This document shows, piece after piece, positions 1-12,200 of a DNA stretch of 64,000 nt. Position numbers and translations under genes: made by a program. The notes below the pieces were generated by a model. It saw only the letters and a program-made list of their open reading frames with translations. It did not search any database and was not told where the DNA came from. How positions within the stretch are numbered: position 1 is the stretch's first letter; every line of letters starts with the position of its first letter. The DNA comes from Spodoptera frugiperda (Eukaryota > Arthropoda > Insecta > Lepidoptera > Noctuidae): contig NC_064213.1 of assembly GCF_023101765.2 (NCBI RefSeq), positions 3,410,001 to 3,474,000 of the forward strand. The letters are read 5' to 3'.

Positions 1-251
1 AGGCGCAATATCTCTATACCGATTCTTGTTCAAATTGCAAGGCAGTTTCGATATATTCGTCGGTTCGTCTGGTAACCTTCTCAATAAGGTCTCATATTGC
101 TTGAGCGCGTTCCCACTGGCCAGTCCGTCGCCTAGCAACAGAATGGATTGTTCTAGAGCATCCCCTTCTGGTCTGGAGTCACCTTCCGAGAAGAGAGGCA
201 CGAAGCATGCTTCTGGCTCTTCTGCGCCTGGATCTTCGGGAGCGTATACAG
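1..251 (-). CDS. Ptpmeg: Ptpmeg coding exon 10 (start of phosphatase domain, cut by window edge)
   Basis: At least 251 bases; acceptor CTTCCAG|CT, entering phase 1, still open at base 1. Encodes AVYAPEDPGAEEPEACFVPL, then LEQSILLLGDGLASGNALKQ and YETLLRRLPDEPTNISKLPC, ending NLNKNRYRDIAP. The NKNRYRDI segment is the phosphotyrosine-recognition entry of PTP domains. The WPD loop and catalytic Cys motif must lie to the left of the window. Confidence 0.93.
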
Positions 252-3200
252 CTGGAAGGAGAAATAGAATTTAGAGAGATGTGATTTGTTATTTTTATAA
301 TAAATATCATAAGACATACTAAATTAACTAAAAATCACGGTTTACTCAGCTAAATTAATGGAGAAAAGCGCACGTTGCTCATAATGAATAGTCCCTCTGT
401 GACTCAAAACTAGTACAGCTTTTCTCCATTAGTTTACGTGAGTAATCCGTGATCTTTAGTTAAGATAATTTGTTAGTTGCATTGATAATAGTGTACTCAA
501 TCGATTTCTGACTTTATTACAAAGAATTATAGTCCAAAATCTATTAAGTTTTGACAATTTGTAATGCATTTATGTAGAAAAGTAGCTCTTTCTTACCATT
601 TGGCTTGACAACCAGTGTAAGAACACCTCTCGTGTTCCTAATCAGTTGCACGACTTGTTCGTGTGTCAGTTCGTCCACGTCCGTCCCGTTTATCGATATC
701 ACCTGCAATATAGATGAACTTAATGAGCATGGTACGGATGTCAATTGTTACTAAGCTGTGTATTTATGGCCACAGAAATATCTGCGCAGCCAGGATACTA
801 GTAGAATCTGGCTAAAAGACCTCTGTCCTGCAGAAGGACGGTTGTGGCCGACTATACTTTTAATTAAAGTTTTATAAAGAAACGTAGTTTAATGACAAAT
901 GAAAAGATGAGATGTATGGAGTATTCATTCTAGCAATTACGTTAAACTAAAACGAAACAAGAGCATGTTCAGCGCTCAGCTGATTGGTTGGTTTATTCGA
1001 GCCAGCCAATCAGGGCGCAGCACGCGCACTCGTTTCGATAACTTTAAACAAAAGCAAACTCGTAATAAGGGTACAGTCACTTCATGCGAAATCTTTTCTG
1101 TAACTATATTCTTCCTTGGCGAATAAAACCATTCTCACCCCTCTGACCCAAACATATATAACATACACAAATTACACTAACCTGATCTCCCTCTTGCAAC
1201 TGCAGTCTAGTCCTACTAGCGACCCTGGACACTAGTACAGGCGCCGCCCCCCCTCCCCTGACATTGAACCCGAACAGTCCGTCAGACCCTGCCTCTAATC
1301 GGATCTTAACTCCCCCACACTCCGCAGACTCCGCCCCCTCTGAACCAGACTCTGATTCGTCTACGTAGGATAGGGGGATACGAAGAACTCGCTCTAGAAA
1401 GTCGCCTTCACTGTAAATTAAAAAAAATGGCTGTAGTTTAATTTTTATAATTAACAACTATAAGAACTCGTTTCACTATGTCTGAATAGTTACTATGTAT
1501 TAGATAACTTTAAAGTAAGAACGTAATTTGTATGCACTATCTGTCACATAAGTTAAAGTAGAGAGTTTTCAATCAATCAATAATTTTTGTTACAAATATT
1601 TATTTTAGAACCCCAATGCGGGTCGAAAGTAGTAGAGCATCCTCTACGTAGTAAAGTTAAACATATGTAAAATATCAAAGTACTTATGTATTCAAGTTGC
1701 TAAATCAGACATCAATTAATTTACTATTGATTGAAGAATACAATAGAAGCTTGGAATTTATGAATGATTTGCTCCCTACTCAATGTAACCATGGCTAATA
1801 GCCATGTGGTCTGTAGAGTAGATCGAGGTCTGCAGTCCAGCAATCGAATCTAACGGGCTGTATATGACATTACTTATTATATCAGATATAAGACGTCCAC
1901 TGCTGAACATAGGGTCTCCCCCAATGACTTCCAGATAGGCCGGTAGGAAGCGACCTGCATCCAGCGGCTCCCTACGACCTTAACCAGGTCGTCTATCCAC
2001 TTTGTGGGAGGACGTCCTACGCTACACTTGGCAGTACACGGTACTTATGGATATACATACATGATATCCGAGCTAGGCCTGTCCAGGTCCCCCCAGGCGG
2101 GGCGCGGCGCGGGCTCGCAGTGCGCCGTGACGCGCGAGCCGCGCATACCGCTGGCGGGAGACATGCCCACTGAACGGTCGCGGGGGCGGGAACTACTGCG
2201 TCTGGAATGGAACGAAGGAGGAATGGTATTGTAATATAGTAATAAACATACATTTATACTTAACCTTACACCTGTGTCCCTTAGTAGGCAGAGAATGGAA
2301 CGCCAATTGCTACGAATCTTACATATCTCTTTCACTTCATCAATCTTCTATAGTTATACACAATCAATTTAAATGATACAAAATATGTTTTAGAATGTTT
2401 GTTTACGTTTTTGATAATGGACTGGATTGGAAAACTGGCCTAAAAGTGCTTCCTATTAGGTGATCTGTCTGCTCGTGTGACGACATTAAAATATAGCTAA
2501 ACATACATTATTACTTCATGATACCAGAGCAATGTTAAACGTATATTACAATTTATATTATACGTACATATATTTGGTGTAATGCAAATATGACAAATTT
2601 TATTATTCACCACAGAATACGTTACTCAACTTATAAACTAACTTAACAACCTCAACAAATTTTATTATTACCTAACAAAACTCCTATTAGTCGATCTCGA
2701 TCGTCTCGCGTCTTCCAACGCCATCGTCTCAGTTCTAGGTACAGTGGGTGCAGCTAACCCGGCCAGCGCTCCCAGCGCTGCCAAAAGCGCTCGTCGTCTC
2801 GGCGCCCGTAGTCTGAAGAAACCGTGTCTTTCTACACTGCAGCGCCACAGCGCTTTAGCCGCTCGACTAGACCGCATGTTGAAACCAAGGACTGTGTCGT
2901 ATGATTCTGACTGTGGAAGTAGAAATTATGAATATTTTAAAAAATGATTTAAAAAGCTCGAAGTTAAAGCATTTTATTTGAATGTTTTTGTTATTCCAGA
3001 CTATAAAGTACCCAGGTTTTAACACAGGGTGGAGAAAGTAATGAGCGAACGGCGCGTCGCGTTCCGCGCGCGCCTCAGAGAGCCATCAGACCACCACAGA
3101 TGGGGCTCAGAAGGGTTGATGCCTAATCCGGCGCTGCGGAGCTTCGAGCTCCGGCTCGAAAAGGAGGAGTAGGAACGGGGGTGGTCTTTTAACTAAAGAG

Positions 3201-6200
3201 TCTGACACCCCTCTCGCCTCACCCAAGGCAGGAGAAGCCATTGGGTGACTTAACCCCCTCAAATAGACTTATAAAAGTTATGATAATTATATACGCAGTT
3301 TTTGTATATGACGTATATATGTTAGTTTAAGGTATATATCTATGGGCCATAGTTGCCTGATTGTAAAGGTTTAAATAAATAAAAAAAAATAAAAATAATA
3401 TATCTGTTTGCATAGTTTCATACAGATTTTATCAGTTTTTTTATAATTTTTTGAAAAAAATTTACGCTATAAGTAGAAATAATACTTTATTACCTGTCTT
3501 TTATTTTATCACGCATTTAGTATAGTTTATTTCTGTTGAAACATTTTATTGGCTACACAATTATGTACCGAACACGGCAATGAGGTCAATCAATTTATTG
3601 GTTATGTTATTACATATATAGCAACAGCATAATTTACAATATGAGGAAAGTTAAGACCACCAATTAATAAATAGGCACTATTTACCTTAAACACTGATTC
3701 AGAATACAATCTAGAAAATTCCAATTGTTGTTACAAATACATCAAATATATACAATCCTACTAAACATAGGTGAGGATAATGTTTATTAGTTTGTTTCTC
3801 TTCCACTCCTAAATGGCTGACGACATTTGGATGAAACTTTGCACACAAATAAATCATGAAATTACACATACACTGAATAGCAGTGGTGGAAACGAATTCA
3901 GATAAGTTATGTTTTTTATATGGAAAGATGCGTGCTAAGGATGGCTTTCCTACTTCCTTCCTTGCATAGCTATTTTACTTTTACTTTTACGAATCTTCAT
4001 AGCACATCCCACTCGCACAGATACTAGTTTAGTATAAGTGGAAACGGTCACAAAGTTTCACAGCTTAACTATTACATCTTCGTAGCACAGATACATAGCA
4101 CGTCTCTAGTAGAAAAGCACTTTAAAAGTTAGTAATTTACATTTTCTTTAACAAAACTTATAGCTAATTCAATACTTACAGGTTCTCTCTTCAGCTGTAT
4201 GAAGAACTGTTTCTTCTTGAAGGAAATTTTGACGATTTTGCTCCAAGAGAAAGTGTTGACTCGTATATTGTTCTGGAACACGACGATACCTATTGATGTC
4301 ACTCCTATGAATATGTCCTTGCCGTTGTAATCCTGGAAGTAGAAATTAATAGGGTTAAATTAGGGCTTATTTTGAGGGGGAATATCATCAAATGACTGCT
4401 CCCGCTTTGGGTGAGGGAAAAGGACACTCTTGCTGACTAAAAACCACCCCATATCTACTCCTGCTTCGAGCCGGAACACTGGTAACCCGTTAAAAGCCTG
4501 TGACATATTTTGATTTCATACATTTCATATAAGTTTTTATCGCCTAATTAACAAAAACTAAAAGATATTTCGAAATTTCGTACTCTTGAGTTGCAATACT
4601 ATCGCATCCGAGTTGGCTTTGCATTCCGTACTGTGAATGTTATTTTAACAGCTACGTTTGAGGTTGTGTAGTTTTGACATTGAATAATTAATTATTGGAT
4701 TGAAATTGCATTAAGATTACAAGACTAAGCGCCCTGATCTTTCAGTTTAATTGTGTTATTCATAAGTGAGATCACCAATCACCACTTACACATAATAAAT
4801 GGAATTTCGATAAATTGTCACAAATATAGTAATTATCGAATTCGTAGTACACACTGAGTATGATATGGATTCCAAAGAGATGAGTCAATAATTAATTATG
4901 GGCTTGGCAAAGCAAGTCAAAATACCAAACGGAGCAGGTTAGGTACGTTTCTTTTTCCCTGAAAGTTTAAAATTGTATCGGTTCAAACCATTTATTTACT
5001 ACTACTATTTTGAAACCGCAAAATATACTTTTTACAAGAAACAATAATGAATGGCATCTCATGCATAAGAGTGCGTTCGAAACCTACCAATTGCAAGTAC
5101 CAATGTGACTTTTTCCGAGTTGTACGTACCTACTTTCAAAGATTATTTAGACACCACTGACAAACGGTGAAGGAAAATATCATGAGGAAACCTAAGCTTA
5201 TAATTTCGAATTATAAGTTTGAAATCGCCCACCCGCATTGAGCAAGGCATTAGTGCTTAAACCTTTTGCAAGAGGCCTTTGATCAGCAGTGGCCTCTTAA
5301 TAGGCTGATTGATGGAAGAAAAAATACCGTCATTACCTTGGCAGGATGCGACTCAACTCCATAGCAGTCTAGTCTCTTAGCGTGTTCCAGAAAATTCGCT
5401 TCAGCGTCCGCTGGCGACTGTCCTTTATGTAACTTGTGTAGTTCCCTGATTCGCCGCTCATCTTCCGCATTTTGTTTAGGCAGGAGACAGAGTTCGGATA
5501 GATAGTTCGGTGGATGCTCCGAAACGTTATAGTCGCCTAACTCCGCTGAAATATAGAAAACATTATGTGATTAGCTTATAAGAATTGATATGATAATTTT
5601 AAGTGTGGGAGAGCCATGCTTCGGCACGAATGGGCCGGTTTGACCGGAGTGATACCACGGCCTCATAGAAAACCAACATGAAACTACGTGTGCATTGTTT
5701 TGTTGTGTAAATGAGGTTGCCGGAGGCCCTTTCCAATCTTCTCAATCCCCGACTCCCCAATCAATGTTTTAGGCAATATTACTTTAAATTTCATTACGTA
5801 CAGAAATAACAATTTTGTATTTAAATTTAAATATATTATTATCTACATGGCTATTCATAGTCAATTTGATTGAGAACGGAAAATATTTTCCTTGAGAGAA
5901 ACAGTGACTAAATCAACCGTGTTTACCCCTCATAACAACATTATATAGTTACATCGCGACAATCGATCTCCTGTAAATGAGAAACAATGAAACAATCAAT
6001 TTATTTTTGCAAATAGGCTACAAAAGAGCACTTTTACACGTCAAAATTATTAAAATCTAGATGAGGAAAATTTGACATAATAGGCTAGTTTCCTACTAGT
6101 CAAGTTCAATGCATTCTTCGTAACGTGAAAAACTCTATTTTCTACGAGTTTTAAATGAAATAGTGCGTTATGAATGACGTCATGATTTTTTTACATTAAA

Positions 6201-9200
6201 TAGCAGACTTATTTCTAGAAAACTAGCTAGAAAAATTCGGAAATGAAGTTAATCATCAAATGTATGAATGAAAGTGTTATTATTTTTGAATATTTTATTG
6301 TATTGTAAAGTCGAAATAATTTATTTTTGACTGAGGAAATTACCCTATGTCCACGATTGTAATGACAAATAGTGACAGCGGGCATCGGAATGGGCGCCCT
6401 CTCGCGTCCGGCACTGATACAAGCCATGGTGCGGAGCGAGGGGGACTGGGATGCCGTCTCCTCCTTCTGCGAAGCAGTATGCTAGCTAAGGAGGAGGCGG
6501 GGCGCGTGAGAGAACGAACCTCCTCACGCCCCAGCCGTCGCGAGAGACACTCCGGGCGTCGGGGATCGCGCGACGATCTCCGGCCACCGTAAGTGCGGGT
6601 CTGCGGACGGTGAGCAAGGGTAGCTCGCCGCCCGACCAGAACCAGACCCGTGCGTGCGGCGCGTCGCGTTCTGCGCGCGCCTCAAAGAGCCATCAGACCA
6701 CCACAGATGGGGCCCAGTACGGCTGATGCCTAATCCGGAGCTGCGGACTACCTAGCGGGTTTACCGGGGCTCCGGCTCGACGGGCAGGAGTAGGAACGGG
6801 GTGGTTTTTAGTCAGTAAGAGTCTGACACTCCTCTCGCCTCGCCCAAGGCGGGAGAAGTCATTGGATGATTTTCCACCCTCAAAAAAAAAAAAAAAAAAT
6901 CTCTCTCCTGGCCTCTTACCAAGTAGGTTGAGGTTAGCACTCAGTCTTTACTCAGTTTGATTTATTTTATAACACAGAGAAGATTCTCCGATCTCTTCGA
7001 TAAATTGACGTCACACTTGAAATTTTTATTTATTGTTTTACTTTTATTCCCAAAACAAAACTAAAGTAACCGTCACGAGAAGCTATAAATTATGTAAACA
7101 AACATCTTTTACTAAGTAAACATTTTATACTGCGAGATAATAATAACTTGAACATATTCAATCGTTATGAAATATAGACGGGTTATATGAAAGTAACAAC
7201 CTATTTAATTTATTCGAATTATATTTTAACGACGCAAAGCGCTATCGTTTGTGTTTCTTGGTACCGGAACGCGTCCGTCGCAGGGATTGTAAACTATCGG
7301 GACGCCATTTTGAAATAAACAGTGATTCGAGTTTCGAATGCTTACGAGTTTGTTTCATTGCTTTGCATATATCGCGGATCTGGTTGTTATTGTTAATTTT
7401 GTTATTGTTTCGTTATCACTTTTTACTTTTACGTTGTGAACTCCTGAACACTTGTTTACAAAATTTATAGCTTCTCGTGACGGGGACTTTAATAACGTTA
7501 AGTGGGTAACTACGTCAAACCGTCAGATGTTAACGTCATTCGAACAATATGGCATAACTCTGTTCTATGTTGTGTTCAATTATATGATGTATTTAATTAC
7601 AAGACAGATAAAGATTATTTTCGCTCAGCAAAAGACATTTAGGCAACATTAAATACATCGCAAAGGTCTTTCTTTTTAAAACATGTGTGGCACAGAAACA
7701 TACAAAAGAGATTTATGTGAGTGTCTTTCTTTCTTTTTTACATGTACAATTCAAGTCAATTCGTTTAAGACTTAGTACAGAGATCAGGGGAAAGATTGTA
7801 GCAAAACGACATAGCCTAAATTAATTAAGATTTACGTCACAACTGTTTGACTATCTCGTCAAACAGTTTCCAGCCACGCTGGGGGCTCATAGACGAGTAT
7901 CAGGCAGCCAACTAGTAACATCCAGACCTGCGGACTACCTAGCGTGTTTACCAGGGCCCCAGCTCGAAAAGCAGGAGTAGTAACGGGGTGGTTTTTAGTC
8001 AGTAAGAGTCTGACACTCGCTCTCGCCACGCTCAAAGCGAGAGAAGTCATTGGATGATTTTCCCCAGTTAAAAAGTTAAAGAAAAAAGGTTACATACCTT
8101 GTACAGTGAACGAAGCTAGCAATAAGGCGGTGTTCTTCGGAGCATTCATTCTGCCATCAAGCAGCAACTTCCTCAGTTGAAGGCACAACAGGTATCTCGT
8201 GTACTCCTCGGCCAATCGGGAAGGTTCCGGCGGGTAGAAGCGAACAGCCAACCAGAATTGGGCGTTCGCACCAACTTGTTTCTTCACCGATTTCGTGCTG
8301 TCCAGCCAACGCTGTGAAAGAAAAAAAAAACTTAATTAAAACCTTTAAATAAATACAGACGTATTAAATTACGATTTTGGAAAAACTTTCCTAGTTTCTA
8401 GTGGTTAGTACCTTTAGTACGAGTTACGTTTACGTTTATGTTTCCCTTACTGTTTCCCAAATTAGTCAATGTGCCAGTAACGAGTTTTATTACATAGATG
8501 ATGACACAGTTAATGAGAACCTTTGAATCCCTTCAAATGTACTGGCCTTATTTACTTTTCTCCCGAAAAGGACATATTTCCAAATCGATCACAGGCTTCA
8601 TTCCTCTCAAAATCAAAAGCTTCTATGTAGATAAGCCTCTGTACATTTAACACATGTGACGATAAAAACAAATTGACCTAAATTGTCCATAAAATAAAGC
8701 AATTAATAAACGATAGAACCATTATTAGTAAGCCGTTGACATTGGCAGAGCATCGTATGCCAAGTACATCTAAAGGAAAAGGAAAAAAAAAACAAATGAC
8801 AGATGTTCCATGTTCAAAGACGGTTTTTGCGGATATCAGTTGACCTACCTAACCGTCAATGAGTGTGCAAATACGAATTTAGAAAACGAGACAAAACGAG
8901 TTACTTATTGATATTTTTGGCGAAATCTATTATATAAAAATAAGTCGGGTTTTCCTTCCTGACGCTATAACTCCAGAACACACGAACCGATTTTCATGGT
9001 TTTGCATTCGTTGGAAAGGTCTCGGGCTCCGTGAGGTTTATAGCAAAGAAAAAAATACAGAAAAGCAGGAAATCAGAGAAAATCAATGGTGGCGAAACGG
9101 AGTTCGCCAGGTTTGCTAGTGTATATTAATTTTAGTGAAAGGAATGTATTATTAGTTTTGTATGCAGTTAATTTTAAACTCTAGTTCCGGATCTTTTTAG

Positions 9201-12200
9201 TCTACATTATTTTTTCACAAGTTGTTCTCTCCAGCTATATCTGTATTATGGTATAAGCCAGTAAACAAGCAGACGTATCACCTGATGGTAAGCAATCGGC
9301 GCCACTCATGGACACCCGAAACACTAAAGGCGTAACAAGTGCGTTGCGGACATTTTGGGAGTTAGTAATTTATGGGTTGTTGCGAAATCGGGGATTGGAA
9401 AGGGAGGTAATTGGGCCTCCGGTAACGATACTCACACAACGAACTACAACGCAATTGTATTATTACGAGTCTACTACTTTTAATACCAGGCAAAGCCAAA
9501 AGGGTTTTGACTTCTAAAATGACAAAAAAAGTGATCATGATTTGGTTTGTCTTATTCGAGTCTTCTCCTAGAGAGAACCTACTAAAGTCTAAATCTTATG
9601 TCTGCATAGATAAGAATATATTGCCTAAAATTTCAAGCAATTTTACACACCGTACTAAAAAAATAAGATTGCAAGCAACCTTGATGCACTTACTAACTCT
9701 CAACCAACGAGGTAATAAAATAACTTTTGAATATTTAAATGGAATAGAATTTGCTAGAATAGAATAAAACCTTCATGCAAATCAAAATAGACCTTGAAGG
9801 TATTAACCATTAAATAAAATTCCGCCAAATATTTTTTGTATCACAAAATTCATTCGATACTCGATTACATACCTATATCAATCTAGAATTTTGGAATTAA
9901 ATAACTTGAAATAGCTTAGTAAATAAAATATTCAAACATCGATGATCTAGTCTTGACAATATTATGAAGAATTTATTATGCAACTGAGAAAATATGTTAA
10001 TTTTTATATCGGATTGTGATAATCTAGAATAAGATAAACAACGCGATATGTAAATGGAAGCTTTGACCTGAATACTATAGCCAATAGGAATCCATAACAA
10101 TACGTAGGCGCATAACATAACTACCTATGTTAGTTTTTCATTGGTTTAATAGAGTCAAAGTTACCCAGTGTAGTAATCAAAGAAGACCGATCTTACGGTA
10201 CTTTAAGATTTTTTGGCCACATTCGTTCTTTACCTTTCGAAAGTCTATTTTAGTCACCCAGATTTTGGAGAGTCATCATCAGACTCTTGAATAGACTACA
10301 TTACATAGACGACAGGCACTTTAGTTCTTCAAAAACCACTACTCAAACCGTCTAGCCCGCTCTGAAGTTAAAGCGTAAGGGTCTTCATTATCTCTAGGCC
10401 CTATGCTTGGTTTATCCCAGTACCCTTAGTACGAGTTTGCTTTACGTTGAACGAAAACGTAACGAGACCGCATACGGCGCTCTGATTGGCCGGCGCGCAT
10501 GAACCAACCAATCAGAGGGCCGAACGCGCTCAGTGTAAAATAATAAGTAAGAACAATTCTAAACAATGATCTATTTTAATGAAAGATTATGTGCAAAAGA
10601 GTCACAAGCGACTATTCATCCTGACAAAGGATCATTTTTCATTGTCTAAACAATGCATTGAATAAATACAAAGGGTTCAACATGAGTTACAGATCTATGT
10701 ATTTGACACAAAAATAAAATTAGAATAAGGTCATGTTACGTACTGTTACAATGACAATTTGTTTACATAATTATTTTTAGTAAACAAGTAATAGGGACTT
10801 AAAATTTGACTGCACGGCTGCAAGCTTTTAAATACGTAAATTAAGTGGGAAGTAATAATCACATTAAAAAATAATAATATAGAAACACGATTGAAATTGT
10901 ATATTACAACTACAACATGCAGTTTTAAAACGACGTGTTAAACTGTAGAATCACGCAAGAGTTTAATCAATACATAGCATTTATGTATTTATTTTCTTAT
11001 TCTACGCTAATTAGCCTTGAAATAATTAACTAATTTAGACGTGGTTTATCCGTTTCGCACGCCTTGAAATAATGCAAATGATGAAATGATTAATGTAGAC
11101 AGGAAGATTGTGCATGCATCGTAGAAATTAAACAAAAAGGGCTTAGGCATAAAGCAGGATAAGGAACGGGTATTAGTGAGTAAGAGTCTGACACTCCCTC
11201 TCGCCTCACCCTAGGCAATGCGAACTCATAGTAAATTCTCCAAAATCTCTGAGTTGGAGAAAATTCAACATAACATTTAAATAGAAATATAAAAATATTC
11301 AGTTAGTTTTTTGAAATGAATGTAACCATCGGAAAAACCAAAACAAATAAACACAAATACATGTAGAATTAATTTCCCAATTCGCAGAATTTATTTTAAT
11401 TACAGAGAAACACATACCTACGCGGTATTTTTAGGGTTCCGTAGCCAAAATGGCAAAAAACGGAACCCTTATAGATTCGTCATGTCTGTCTGTCGGTCTG
11501 TCCGTCCGTCCGTCCGTATGTCACAACCATTTATTTCCGAAACTGTTGGGCCTACATAGTTGAAACTTTGTAGGATGACGTATTTCGGTAACCGCTATTC
11601 GAATTTTGAATAAAAATGAATAAATTTTAAAATTAAAGGGGGTGCTGACTAAAAAAATTTTTTTTTCAGCTAACATATCCGTGATTGGTGTCTATGGATA
11701 GGTCTTTAAAAAAGACATTAAGGTTCCTAAAACCACTTTTCGTTAAAATCAATCGTTTGAAAGTTAGACGCTTCCAAAGTGGAAAAATGAGTGTCCCCCC
11801 CCTCTAACTTTTAAAATAAGAGAGTGAGAAAACTGAAAAAAATATATGCTGTAGATTTCAATGGAAACTAACAACGAAAATTGGTTTGAACGCGATATCA
11901 TTATTAGTTTTTAAGAAATAAAACATTTTCAAAAACCGCAAATATAACTTTGTCGTTCATACAAACACTATGTAAAACCAAGTTATTTTACAACTTTTAT
12001 ATTATGTCATCTACTTGCTGCTACGGAACCCTTCATGGGCGAGTCCGACTCGCACTTGGCCGGTTTTTTGTTTGCATTATAACTAACGTCACTCTACACA
12101 CTCTGTTAAAATGCTTATAACTACGTAGTTAATTAAAAAAAAAACAAACGTCTTATAACTAAATCCTAAAGAGACAAAGACAGGATGATTTTCAATACTT

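Noticed and set aside
2004..2253. GC-rich open frames on both strands at 2.0-2.25 kb
   Set aside because: Only the minus frame that includes SRRSSSRPRDRSVGMSP has splice signals fitting Ptpmeg. The others are shadows.
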